Source: JAGNRR01 sp965230665 (GTDB lineage Bacteria; Bacteroidota; Bacteroidia; Chitinophagales; Chitinophagaceae). Taken from it: a stretch of DNA of 64,000 nucleotides. The position numbers were made by a program, and so were the translations under genes. Under the pieces are notes generated by a model, which ran no database searches, was not told the DNA's origin, and saw nothing but the letters and a program-made list of their open reading frames with translations. Shown here one piece after another: positions 33,828-43,680 of this stretch. The DNA is taken from assembly GCA_965230665.1 (NCBI GenBank), contig CBDDLM010000004.1, positions 1,178,001 to 1,242,000 of the forward strand, written 5' to 3'. Each line of letters begins with the position of its first letter. Position 1 is the stretch's first letter.

Positions 33828-34601
33828 ATGCGGCTATTAACCTCTTCCGTACTCTGCTTTTTTTTATTGAACCTCTTGGTTTCTTGCGCTGGTGACAAAA
33901 TTTTTATCGACGCATTGAAACATCCTCGGCGACATAAAAAATTAAGAGTTGTAAATAAATCATTGGATGAAGTTCCCCCAACAATTACTAAACTGAGCAA
34001 CCTTAAAAAACTGTTTCTCGTAAGAAATGGACTAGATACTATTCCACCTGAGATTGGTGATTTGACAAGCCTTACCGAATTACATATTTCGAGTAATAGA
34101 ATTCGCTACTTACCTGAAGAAATTGGAAATCTGAGAAATTTAAAAGTATTATCCATTCGCTCGAATAGTTTGCGTGAACTACCAAAAAGTATAGGAAAAT
34201 TAAAAAATTTAGTGCAGCTGTACGTTGATGGAAACCAGTTGCGCTCTATTCCCGATGAGATTGGCAACCTGCAACGCTTAGAGTATTTAACATTGGGAGA
34301 TAACAAACTCCGAAACATCCCAAAAACAATTGGCAATCTCTCCAGTCTCACTCATCTTTCTATCGGTAAGAATAGCTTGACCAGTATACCTAATGAAATT
34401 TGTAATCTTACAGGATTATTCGAGTTAAACCTTGCATTCTGCGGACCAAATCTACGAATCCCCCCAGATATCCATTACTTAAGAAGCTTATATACGCTTT
34501 ATATTGATCGCGGTTTACTTCTGCCACCCAGTATAATGAACGCAAATATGCAGCTTCGTGTTGTATATCGTCAGCGTAGTGATCCTTACTTAAGATGGTA
34601 A
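33828..34601 (+). CDS. Leucine-rich-repeat lipoprotein
   Basis: The protein has 257 residues. Lipobox LLVSC near residue 20. Seven or so ~23-residue LRR units of the bacterial type with the consensus LxxLPxEIGNLxxLxxLxIxxN (for example IRYLPEEIGNLRNLKVLSIRSN, LRNIPKTIGNLSSLTHLSIGKN). The last unit is irregular (IPPDIHYLRSLYTLYIDRG). Probably on the outer membrane, for binding a partner. No ligand can be named. Confidence 0.9.
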   Translation: MRLLTSSVLCFFLLNLLVSCAGDKIFIDALKHPRRHKKLRVVNKSLDEVPPTITKLSNLKKLFLVRNGLDTIPPEIGDLTSLTELHISSNRIRYLPEEIGNLRNLKVLSIRSNSLRELPKSIGKLKNLVQLYVDGNQLRSIPDEIGNLQRLEYLTLGDNKLRNIPKTIGNLSSLTHLSIGKNSLTSIPNEICNLTGLFELNLAFCGPNLRIPPDIHYLRSLYTLYIDRGLLLPPSIMNANMQLRVVYRQRSDPYLRW

Positions 34602-34603
34602 AT

Positions 34604-34630
34604 AAAAACGCGGCCTAAGGCCGCGTTTTT
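34604..34630. terminator. Bidirectional terminator
   Basis: aaaaacgcggcc / ggccgcgttttt (34604-34615, 34619-34630) with loop taa. Perfect stem, with T-runs usable from both sides, between convergent LRR and peptidase genes. Confidence 0.95.
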
Positions 34631-34651
34631 ATTACTAGTACCTTTATTAGC

Positions 34652-35833
34652 TTATAATCCTAGATTTCTTCTAAGTGGCCTAGGCAATGCATTCTTGTTC
34701 ATAAGAATTGCCGTTGTTTTATACTCAAAAAACGTTTTTGAAACATAGAGGTAACCTTTATAATCGTTTTTCTCACCCCAAGAATTCTTGACCATGTAGT
34801 ATTCTGTACCATCTTGATCTTCAGCTAAACCAACAATGTGCATACCATGGTCATCAGTGGTTGTATAGTTATCAAAGGCATCTTCTCGGTCTTGAGAAGT
34901 AATGCGACGTTCTGGCTTAGGCCCGTCAAACATTGTTTTTCGTTCGGTGGTCGTCATCTCGCTGTATTCTTTTTCTGGAACGATGGCTATACCATTTTTC
35001 CAACTAAAATACCGCTCACTTACATCTGTTGCCCAAGCAACTGTGTAACCGTTTTCAAGGGCATTGTCCACGGCAGCAGTCATATCTCTCATTCTGATAT
35101 TGTATACGCTCTGTAGACTCCAGTTATCTGGTACCATGAGCATAGTTGGTCTGTAAAGAGGTGCATATTTAAATGCCGACATCTCGACATAATCATTTGC
35201 ATCTAAACCTACAACCTCATCAGCGAACGATTGCGGTGTATACGTTTTACCATTATATCGGAAGGTTTCAGGAACTTTGCCTAAGTAAGCATCAAGGGCA
35301 GCTGTAAAAGCTGGCATCCAATTTTTGGTGAGCTTACCATTTTTATTTTTCACAATCCCTTGTAGGAATCCTTGTAAAGCAGCCTGCATCTCACCAAAAC
35401 GATTTTTTGTGGTTCCATAATTTAATCCAGTATAAACCTCATAAGGTACTGCACCATATTTATCATAAACCTGTACTACATCATGAAGCTCTGCTCCATC
35501 TCCCCAACCTATATTACCATGCATACGAACATAATTACGTGCACGTTCTATATAAGCACAACGTGCAGTATATATTTCGGATAGGTCTATAAACTCGCTT
35601 CCGTTGCGTAGCATCTCGCTTTCCAGAAAAGAATTACCAGAATAGCTCCAGCAAGTTCCGCTACTTCCTTGATTTTTAACGGGAGATGTCTCAAGGTTTA
35701 GAATAGTTCTAAACTTATATTTTTCTTTAGATTTTTCGGATTTATTCTTGTCTAACGACTTGACCAAGTCGTCTTGTGCAAACGCACTACTACCTATAAA
35801 TAGTAAAACAAATATATATTGTAAAAATTTCAT
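34652..35833 (-). CDS. C1B family cysteine peptidase (bleomycin-hydrolase-like), secreted
   Basis: The protein has about 393 residues from the ATG at 35833, which gives a good signal peptide (FLQYIFVLLFIGSSAFAQ). Papain-fold catalytic residues: Cys in VKNQGSSGTCWSYSGNSFLESE, His in DDHGMHIVGLAED, Asn in YYMVKNSWGEKND. The long spacer before His matches bleomycin hydrolase/aminopeptidase C, but the signal peptide moves it to the periplasm. The substrate is probably short peptides. A TATTTTCG box lies just upstream on the minus strand. Confidence 0.92.
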   Translation of the reverse strand: MKFLQYIFVLLFIGSSAFAQDDLVKSLDKNKSEKSKEKYKFRTILNLETSPVKNQGSSGTCWSYSGNSFLESEMLRNGSEFIDLSEIYTARCAYIERARNYVRMHGNIGWGDGAELHDVVQVYDKYGAVPYEVYTGLNYGTTKNRFGEMQAALQGFLQGIVKNKNGKLTKNWMPAFTAALDAYLGKVPETFRYNGKTYTPQSFADEVVGLDANDYVEMSAFKYAPLYRPTMLMVPDNWSLQSVYNIRMRDMTAAVDNALENGYTVAWATDVSERYFSWKNGIAIVPEKEYSEMTTTERKTMFDGPKPERRITSQDREDAFDNYTTTDDHGMHIVGLAEDQDGTEYYMVKNSWGEKNDYKGYLYVSKTFFEYKTTAILMNKNALPRPLRRNLGL

Positions 35834-35989
35834 GCGCCGAAAATACAACACTGTAGGTTTATTTCATTGTAAAAAATAGACACGGAAGAGACTAAAACAT
35901 GAGTAAACCGAGATCTGTATTTTGGAAAACAGCCAATATTCTTTTAACGTATTCGAATGAAAACACTACTTTTAGGACACTTTTAGTTT

Positions 35990-38125
35990 ATGAAACACTT
36001 CTACCTACTATTGATCATATTGCCGTTCTGCTATGAGGTTCAAGCGCAGGGCATTATACAAAATAGCATAGCAGACTCTGCTCGTGTAAGTCGATATGAA
36101 TGGCAAACGCTCCATCAAATTGCAAACGAACAAAAGCGCTTTGACTTTGCAGATGGTATTGGCGATCGTTTTTTGAATATAGATGATGATCAACTACGCT
36201 CTAAAGCCGTTTCAAATGCAGTATTTGATAAAGTAAATCAATTCACCTACTACATATTGAACAATTTCAAGGACTATGAGATAAAACGAAGCTTTCTATC
36301 GGAAATCATTATACAACTAAAGAAAGCTAATCGCAGTATTGACCGAGGAACCTTGAACGTCAATTACTATAAACGTTTATTTAATCATGCCTTTGAACTT
36401 GCTAAAGCAATACAGTCAAATAGTGGCACTTACTACATCAAACAACACACCACCAAAGAACTTTATGCTCTGGCAAATATGTTAGGGCCTTATCCGACCT
36501 TGAGGCAAACTCTGCTGGAGGAGGTTGCCAGTAAATATCCGGAAATTCTAGTTCGCGAACTTCGTAAAATTTCGCCAGCGTCGCTTGCAGATCAGGTAGT
36601 GACCCGAGCTGCAAGAAGTAGACCAAAACTATTACTCAATTATGCAACATCCACAGCCATAGAGCGAGATATAGTAAGACGAAATACAGATCCTTATGTA
36701 AAAAGTCTGGTTGCATTGGCAGACACCAGCAAAACACCTCTAAAGGCCATCTACTTTCTAGATGACTTTCATAACAAAAAGAAAACCGTTGCTCAAATAA
36801 ATAAGATTACAGAAAGTAGAAACTCATATTTCAAGAACTTGGTTGCACAACTTGATCATTCTGAAAATAAGGCTGTAAAAAAACGTATTGGCCGAGAACT
36901 ACATGTAGAAACCAAATATTATGTGCAGCAAATGAATGAATTACACTTTGCTTCGAACACAACGCGCTTTAAGAGCATCAGCCCTTTCAGCGCCTCAGAA
37001 TTATACTATGTAATTACAGAGGGCGATGAAGAGTTCTACACGAGCAGTTATATGGGTACGTTCAATCGATTTATTGGCAAACTAAAACCTAAAAATGGGT
37101 ATAGCTTTTTAAAAAAGATAGACTTCAATAAATTTAGAACTTTCATACGCCTTTGTGGCAATTTTAATACGCTTAGCACGTTTGTCAAAACAATGAAAGC
37201 GGAGGAAAAAGAACAGCTGATGAAAATGTTTGTATCGAATCTAGGTGGAGATTTAGAAAGCAGTTTGGAAGGAGCTATCGATGTTGCTACAACCTACAGC
37301 TCAATCAAGGATACTTCACTTCATAATATGGTGATCGAAGAGGTACAACGCAATAAAAATCAAGCGCATCTGAGCGAGAACAAGATGTCTTATCGCATAT
37401 ATAATATATTGAATACTCTTTTCGTAGAAAGTGATAGTGCAGTATCGGCAAAACTAAACGTCCCTCCCATTTCTTCGCTACCCTATAAAAACCTACAAAA
37501 TGACTCGGGAGTTGTAGTGCAACAATTATTCTTCCCTGGAGACAAAGATGGGAAAGGAGTTTTTAACGGTTTTATGCGCCGACATATGAATAGTAAATGG
37601 AAATACAGTCAGACAAAAGATTGGGTTGTTTTTGAATCAAAAGGAAAAAACAAATTGATCAAATATGCTAATAAACCTCTAAATGAGCCCGATGATGAAT
37701 TTGCCCAAAAAGCACTTCAAAAACACTTGAAAGAAAAGGGTTTAAACCCTTCTATCATTATACAACGTGGTCATAGTTATCATGTTGCCACCACCCTAGA
37801 TCAATTAGCTCCTTATAACAAAGTAATCATGTTAGGTGCATGCGGAGGGTTCAACCATTTAGAGACCATTATGAGCAAGAGTCCAGACGCACAAATTATA
37901 AGTACAAAACAAGTAGGAAGTGGTCGTGTCAACTGGCCCATACTAGATTATATGGATAGAGAACTTCTCGCAGGGAATAATCTTGACTGGGTAAAGATGT
38001 GGGGAGATCTTGGTAAGCGGTTCAGAGGGAGTACCTTGTTTGATGACTACGTACCACCACACAAAAATTTGGGTTCACTTTTCTTGAAGGCTTTCTATCG
38101 AGCAGAGTTAGAAGAGGATGAATAA
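35990..38125 (+). CDS. Large secreted protein of unknown function, possible caspase-like end
   Basis: The protein has 711 residues with a signal peptide (FYLLLIILPFCYEVQAQ). Most of the protein (30-520) is alpha-helical, repeat-like but without a family I recognise. The C-terminal ~180 residues contain SIIIQRGHSYHVATTLDQ with His595 and KVIMLGACGGFNHLE with Cys618, which resemble the His and Cys strands of caspase/clostripain-type (clan CD) peptidases. Distance His-Cys is about 23 residues. No sorting domain. Function unknown; peptidase role is inference. Confidence 0.55.
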   Translation: MKHFYLLLIILPFCYEVQAQGIIQNSIADSARVSRYEWQTLHQIANEQKRFDFADGIGDRFLNIDDDQLRSKAVSNAVFDKVNQFTYYILNNFKDYEIKRSFLSEIIIQLKKANRSIDRGTLNVNYYKRLFNHAFELAKAIQSNSGTYYIKQHTTKELYALANMLGPYPTLRQTLLEEVASKYPEILVRELRKISPASLADQVVTRAARSRPKLLLNYATSTAIERDIVRRNTDPYVKSLVALADTSKTPLKAIYFLDDFHNKKKTVAQINKITESRNSYFKNLVAQLDHSENKAVKKRIGRELHVETKYYVQQMNELHFASNTTRFKSISPFSASELYYVITEGDEEFYTSSYMGTFNRFIGKLKPKNGYSFLKKIDFNKFRTFIRLCGNFNTLSTFVKTMKAEEKEQLMKMFVSNLGGDLESSLEGAIDVATTYSSIKDTSLHNMVIEEVQRNKNQAHLSENKMSYRIYNILNTLFVESDSAVSAKLNVPPISSLPYKNLQNDSGVVVQQLFFPGDKDGKGVFNGFMRRHMNSKWKYSQTKDWVVFESKGKNKLIKYANKPLNEPDDEFAQKALQKHLKEKGLNPSIIIQRGHSYHVATTLDQLAPYNKVIMLGACGGFNHLETIMSKSPDAQIISTKQVGSGRVNWPILDYMDRELLAGNNLDWVKMWGDLGKRFRGSTLFDDYVPPHKNLGSLFLKAFYRAELEEDE

Positions 38126-38238
38126 CTTCCATGACCTGTGTCTTTGTCGCAGCAACTGTGGTTTTGAAAAAAAATTAACACCGTAAAATAGTTAACTTAT
38201 TATATCTACATGTAATTTGGGCTAAAATATCCCAGATT

Positions 38239-41058
38239 ATGAAACGAGTATACTCCCTTTTATTCATACCCTTGCTATTCTTAGGCATTGGTATCCAGAG
38301 CCATGCGCAGAACTTAAACTCAAAAATTCCTTTTGATAAAACCATCAAAACTGGTGTTTTACCTAATGGCCTCAAATATTTTATTAAGAAAAATAATAAA
38401 CCAGAAAATAAAATTGAGCTCCGTTTAGCACTCAACGCAGGAGCTATGCAAGAGGACAATGATCAACTAGGTCTCGCACATTTTATGGAGCACATGAATT
38501 TCAACGGCCTCAAAAACTTTCCAAAGAATGAAATCGTTCGCTACCTGCAAAGTATTGGAGTAAAGTTTGGAGCGGACTTGAACGCCTATACGAGCTTTGA
38601 TGAGACTGTTTATATCTTGCCTATACCAACAGATGATAAGAAAAAAATTGATAAAGGGTTTACAATCTTAGCAGATTGGAGTGGCAACGCGCTTCTTGAA
38701 GGTAGTGAAATTGATGCAGAACGAGGTGTTGTACTTGAGGAAAGTCGTTTAGGTAAAGGAGCGAGCGATCGTATGATGCAAAAGTGGTTGCCTAAATATA
38801 TGGTTGGCTCTCGCTATGCGGATCGATTACCAATTGGTAAAGATAAAATTCTCAAAAACTTTAAACACGATGTGCTTAAGCGATTCTATAGAGACTGGTA
38901 TCGTCCAAATTTGCAAGCTGTTATGGTTGTGGGTGATATTGAAGTTGCAGAAGCTGAACGTTTGATTAAAAAGCACTTCTCAGGATTTAAAAACCCAGAG
39001 AACCCTAGACCTCGGCCAAAAAAATATGATGTGCCACAACGCTCGAAAAAAGAAGCTATGGTTCTTACAGACAAGGAAGCTATGTATACCACTTTTCAAT
39101 TAAACGGAAATGTAAAATACAAGGAAGCGAGCAAGACACAAGGGGACTATAGACAAGGTCTTGTAGAAGGCTTATTCAACACACTTCTTGCCAATCGTTA
39201 CAATGAGTTCCGTAATAGCGATAACCCACCCTTCCTATTCGGTGGTACTAGCTTAAGTGGAGGCTGGGCAAGAGGATATGAGAACTTCAGCAGTATTGCT
39301 TTGTGCGGACCCGAACAAATCAAATCTGCAGTACAAACTGTTGTACGTGAAGCCATACGTGCACGTAAACATGGTTTTACAGAAACCGAACTTGAACGGG
39401 CGAAATCCTCTTTCTTAAGCAATTATGAAAAGTCCTATAACGAACGTGATAAAACAGAATCGAGAAAATATGTTTCAGAATTAGTACGTCATTTCTTGCA
39501 AGGTGAGAGTGTACCTGGCATTGAATGGGAATATCAGTTTGCGAAAGATGAACTTCCAACAATTGTTCTTGGCGAGGTTAATAAAATTGCGAAACAAATT
39601 AATCTGGACAAAAATTATTTTGCCCTTATCACATCTAAACCTTCAGATAAACTTCCAACAGAAAACCAACTCATGCAGTGGATTGATGCAACGGTTAACG
39701 AAGATATCAAACCTTATACGGAGGATGTTGTAGCTGACAAATTATTGTCGCGAGATCCAGTTTCTGGTAGCATTGTTAAGACAGAAACAAACAAAGACTT
39801 GGGAACTACTACATGGACTTTAAGTAACGGCGCTATTGTAACACTAAAGCCTACCGATTTTAAAAATGACGAAATTCGATTTAATGCAAAACGTAAAGGC
39901 GGCTATTCATTGTATAAGGGTAAAGACTTAATGAGTGCGATCTATAACAATAATGTTGTTGATCAGATGGGGTATGGACAGTTTGATCAAACTGCACTTT
40001 CCAAATTCTTAACTGGTAAACAAGCAAATGTGGGAATTAGCTCACTACTATATTCTGAAGACATCAATGGAAAAAGCACCAAGAAAGACCTTAAAACGAT
40101 GTTTGAATTACTCTACCTTCAATGCACCGAAGGGCGAATGGATGAAAAGGGTTTCAAATCATTCATTAGCAAACAAAAGCAGCAGGCGGGTGCTATGAAG
40201 TCAAACCCACAAATAGCGTTCCAAGAAGCAAGTCAAAAATATCTTTATAAAGACCACCCATTTGCAAATGATTATCCAGATCCCGAGGATTTTGACAAAA
40301 TCAATCCGAAAAATGCATTAGACTTTTACAACCAACGTTTTAAAAGTGCTTATGGAATGCACTACGTATTTGTCGGGAGTTTTGATAACGAAGAAATTAA
40401 ACCTCTTATACTAAAATACATAGGTGGTATGAGCGGTAAAAAAGTAGCAACCAATTTTAAGGATGTAGGAGTGGAGAAGAGAAAAGGTAATAACAACTTT
40501 GTTTTCAAAAAAGGTAGTGAACAAAAGGCCATGATTATGGATATGATGTATGGTGATGCTAAATATGATCCACTAGAAGCAACCAAACTCTATATATTAT
40601 CTCAGGTAATTAATACGAAGATTACTAAAAAATTGCGTGAAGAAATAGGTGGTATGTATAGTGGTGGTATGAGCATTAGACTTAGTCAGTATCCTAAACC
40701 TACCTATACGGTAACTTCCTTTATTCCTTGTGGACCTAAAAAACTCAATGAATTGCGCGCTGCCTACGAGAAAATTCTTAAGGATGTACAAATCGCTGGA
40801 AAAATCACACAAGCCGATATTAAGGAAGCCACGCAACCAGCTTTGCAAGCTTATACAGAAAATATGAAAAAGAATGGTTACTGGTTAAATACTCTTTCTT
40901 CAAGTTACTATAACAATGCAGATCCTAATAGAGTACTAACCTATCCTAAACGCATAAAATCAATCACGGCGGCTGAACTAAATAGATTAGCTAAGAAGTA
41001 TTTGAATGCTCCAAATAAATACATCAACCAGTGGCAACCTGCGGCTGCAAAACCGTAA
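38239..41058 (+). CDS. M16 zinc metallopeptidase (pitrilysin type, large)
   Basis: The protein has 939 residues with a signal peptide (LFIPLLFLGIGIQSHAQ). Inverted zinc motif HFMEH (His81, Glu84, His85) in QLGLAHFMEHMNFNG, and the downstream Glu in AERGVVLEE (usual third ligand). Two full M16 lobes: active N-half and inactive C-half with GQTSK-type sequence and the RxxY pattern near TKKLREEIGGMYSGGMSI. It is periplasmic or outer membrane. A short gap and terminator follow. Confidence 0.95.
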   Translation: MKRVYSLLFIPLLFLGIGIQSHAQNLNSKIPFDKTIKTGVLPNGLKYFIKKNNKPENKIELRLALNAGAMQEDNDQLGLAHFMEHMNFNGLKNFPKNEIVRYLQSIGVKFGADLNAYTSFDETVYILPIPTDDKKKIDKGFTILADWSGNALLEGSEIDAERGVVLEESRLGKGASDRMMQKWLPKYMVGSRYADRLPIGKDKILKNFKHDVLKRFYRDWYRPNLQAVMVVGDIEVAEAERLIKKHFSGFKNPENPRPRPKKYDVPQRSKKEAMVLTDKEAMYTTFQLNGNVKYKEASKTQGDYRQGLVEGLFNTLLANRYNEFRNSDNPPFLFGGTSLSGGWARGYENFSSIALCGPEQIKSAVQTVVREAIRARKHGFTETELERAKSSFLSNYEKSYNERDKTESRKYVSELVRHFLQGESVPGIEWEYQFAKDELPTIVLGEVNKIAKQINLDKNYFALITSKPSDKLPTENQLMQWIDATVNEDIKPYTEDVVADKLLSRDPVSGSIVKTETNKDLGTTTWTLSNGAIVTLKPTDFKNDEIRFNAKRKGGYSLYKGKDLMSAIYNNNVVDQMGYGQFDQTALSKFLTGKQANVGISSLLYSEDINGKSTKKDLKTMFELLYLQCTEGRMDEKGFKSFISKQKQQAGAMKSNPQIAFQEASQKYLYKDHPFANDYPDPEDFDKINPKNALDFYNQRFKSAYGMHYVFVGSFDNEEIKPLILKYIGGMSGKKVATNFKDVGVEKRKGNNNFVFKKGSEQKAMIMDMMYGDAKYDPLEATKLYILSQVINTKITKKLREEIGGMYSGGMSIRLSQYPKPTYTVTSFIPCGPKKLNELRAAYEKILKDVQIAGKITQADIKEATQPALQAYTENMKKNGYWLNTLSSSYYNNADPNRVLTYPKRIKSITAAELNRLAKKYLNAPNKYINQWQPAAAKP

Positions 41059-41079
41059 TTGACAGGCCCATTTAAAATT

Positions 41080-41109
41080 AAAAAGGAGCGTTTTAAACGC
41101 TCCTTTTTT
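41080..41109 (+). terminator. Terminator after the large M16 peptidase
   Basis: aaaaaggagcg / cgctcctttttt around a tttt-aaa loop, a stable hairpin with T tail. Confidence 0.9.
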
Positions 41110-41158
41110 GTAAGTACTCTATTTTAAGATATAGACTCTTTAATCAGACAGATTTTAA

Positions 41159-43603
41159 TTAATTCTTGATCTTGGGATAAAAGGTTGTATCAACAAAGTG
41201 TAGTGCGGTGCTATTTAATCGTTCAAGATCATCATACATTGCCATGATTGATGTACTAGTTAGTACTCGAGAAAGAGTAATTTCCTTATCTAGCCAAATA
41301 GAAAGGAAGGTATCTTGCTTATGAGATCTTACTTCATTGATTAATTGGTAACGCCAAAAGTCTGAGTAAGCCACAACTCCAGTATTATAAAGAACTGAAT
41401 ACAACACAGAAGTGGAGGCATTAATATTCTCTACTGAATCCGTTTTCAAGGAGTAAAGCGAATCAGATCGATTCCCTGAATTTTGAAAATCAATTATTAC
41501 GAATTCAATGGTATCCTTATACCGTTTTTTTAGTCTTTTATAAACCGAATGAACGAAACCACAGCCACTATTCTCCACGAACCCTCCGTCAGCCAAATTT
41601 CCAAAACCCTCAATAAAATTCTGAGAACTTATAATAGGGAAAGCTTGACTTTGATTAACAGCAGTTACCATAGGTAGTGCATAAAAATTCTGCGAATCCA
41701 CTCTTTTGAACCGATCCAAAACATCAATAGCAGGCATACTATCTAATACTACAGGTGCTATCACCGCTCTATGCGCGTTCTGTACTAAGGTAGAATTAAT
41801 GAAAAATAAAGGAGGATATGGGTAAGATTCTTCTTCTATTTTAGAATGTCCATAATACATATACAGAAAATCCTTTTCGAAATGATTCACTACAATTTGA
41901 GAGTCTAATTTACTCTTTGGTTTGAATGTTTCAATAAATCCTTTAAGTTCTTCTTTTTGCAATCTATAATTTCGATCTACGTCAAAATGCTTTTCTCTTT
42001 TTATGATGGATTCCACTAAATCACCAAACAACAATCCATAGAACGAGTTGCTAAAATAGTTTTGCTTATAAAGATTTATAATATCGTTTCGATTTGAATC
42101 TCTGATAAATTGGTTCCCAAAGCGACTCAACTTCCACTGAGCAAATTTCATGTTAATTCCTACTGTAGACCCCGACGCTGTGGAAATAGCAAATACATGG
42201 TCCAGTAATTTTCCATCCTTGTCCATTTCATTAAGTGCAAGGTGGATCCAAGCAGCTGCACGCGACCCTCCTCCTTGTCCTGAGAATAATAAGACTTTTT
42301 TTGGACGGTTCCGAACATCATACCACTTCTCAAAATATTCCAGTAGTCCAAGCCGCTTACTACTTGGCAAGTAATCTTCTTTTTTTACCGTATGCTTGCG
42401 AATGCGATGTTTGTTTGGGTTGTATAGTATTACCAACGACCAGAACCCCAATGATAATAATACCAATAAAATTCGCACTGTGTTTAAGCGAAAACGCTTC
42501 CTTTCCTCAGTTAGATGTTGAGCTCCAAAAACGTTACTCTTGGGAATTTTTCTTGAATAAATAGATATTAATGCTAAAGGTGTCTTATAAAAAATATCAA
42601 ATAGCATAAGCAAGAGTGTAAAGAAAAATCCTATTATAATCAATGATGAGATATCTCCAATGCGATCTGCATTGCTCAGCATATAAAATCTAATGACAAA
42701 AGCAAGTACTAAAACGAACAAGACAAAATAGTTTACTCTCATCATCCAATAGTCCGCCGTGCGTTTATTCTTGTCTTCGCGATATACAGCTGCTGTTTTA
42801 CCTAGGTAATCTTGTCTTTCAATACATTTTAGAACACCAAATAGCCATAAACAAAGAATGGACAACAGTGTAACAAGGGCCCATCTATGAGAAAAAAAGA
42901 AAGGATTGGATACATAAAACACCAATATAAAGAGCGCTTTATATAGCCAGTTTATCCAGTTAAACGCCCAAGCTTTTTCATATAATTCTCCTCCAAGATT
43001 CATCTCTCCTTCTACAGAATTCAACCTGTTTCTAAAAAAAGACTCAATAGCCATAATTAATTTGGGAATACCAGTTCTCCAAAACAAATATGTAGAGTAT
43101 TGAAGTATGCTTTTCTGAACTTTATAAATATGCTTGTATATTTTGGAAAGAAGATAAACGAATGTGAAGATGCATAACCAATACAAAAGCCAACCTTTCC
43201 AGCCTGAAATAAGAGTTTGTGGTGCACCTAAAACGCTTACAAACACCAACAAAGGTAAAATAGATAAGAAAGATAAGGGTAGACTAGAGTACTCTGTTCT
43301 AACTCGTTCTGCCGTTACTGCCCTAAAGATTTTTTTCTTATCCAAGCCAAGTTTTAATACCCAATTATATAAGCCAAAAAAATTAACCGGAATAATCCAT
43401 AACGCATAACCCAATAGGATTATAGAAATAATAACTAGTATAAGTTGCGTCGATTCTTTTTCGAGAAGAATATAATCTAAAAGCTCCGTTCCTTGCCCAG
43501 CAAATATGGTCATTAAAGGAAGTAGTAAGGACCAAATAATGTAAAAACTATTATTTACAAGAGTATTACCAATTCGGAATAGTATAGAGTTCTTCTTTCT
43601 CAT
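41159..43603 (-). CDS. Polytopic patatin-like phospholipase
   Basis: The protein has 814 residues. The first ~390 residues hold about ten membrane segments (for example FYIIWSLLLPLMTIFAG, SFLSILPLLVFVSVLG, VLFVLVLAFVIRFYML). The C-terminal part is a patatin-like lipase: VLLFSGQGGGSRAAAW supplies the oxyanion loop, IAISTASGSTVG carries the nucleophile Ser477 (the canonical GxSxG first Gly is Thr), and LADGGFVENSG supplies Asp672 of the DGG/DGA dyad. It should hydrolyse acyl lipids at the membrane. Membrane-fused patatins of this size are uncommon. Confidence 0.75.
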   Translation of the reverse strand: MRKKNSILFRIGNTLVNNSFYIIWSLLLPLMTIFAGQGTELLDYILLEKESTQLILVIISIILLGYALWIIPVNFFGLYNWVLKLGLDKKKIFRAVTAERVRTEYSSLPLSFLSILPLLVFVSVLGAPQTLISGWKGWLLYWLCIFTFVYLLSKIYKHIYKVQKSILQYSTYLFWRTGIPKLIMAIESFFRNRLNSVEGEMNLGGELYEKAWAFNWINWLYKALFILVFYVSNPFFFSHRWALVTLLSILCLWLFGVLKCIERQDYLGKTAAVYREDKNKRTADYWMMRVNYFVLFVLVLAFVIRFYMLSNADRIGDISSLIIIGFFFTLLLMLFDIFYKTPLALISIYSRKIPKSNVFGAQHLTEERKRFRLNTVRILLVLLSLGFWSLVILYNPNKHRIRKHTVKKEDYLPSSKRLGLLEYFEKWYDVRNRPKKVLLFSGQGGGSRAAAWIHLALNEMDKDGKLLDHVFAISTASGSTVGINMKFAQWKLSRFGNQFIRDSNRNDIINLYKQNYFSNSFYGLLFGDLVESIIKREKHFDVDRNYRLQKEELKGFIETFKPKSKLDSQIVVNHFEKDFLYMYYGHSKIEEESYPYPPLFFINSTLVQNAHRAVIAPVVLDSMPAIDVLDRFKRVDSQNFYALPMVTAVNQSQAFPIISSQNFIEGFGNLADGGFVENSGCGFVHSVYKRLKKRYKDTIEFVIIDFQNSGNRSDSLYSLKTDSVENINASTSVLYSVLYNTGVVAYSDFWRYQLINEVRSHKQDTFLSIWLDKEITLSRVLTSTSIMAMYDDLERLNSTALHFVDTTFYPKIKN

Positions 43604-43680
43604 TAGAGTTCATATTTAGAACAAAATAAACCCGAACAGCGTACAATACAAATACCACGATGAGGTAATGACCTCAAAAG

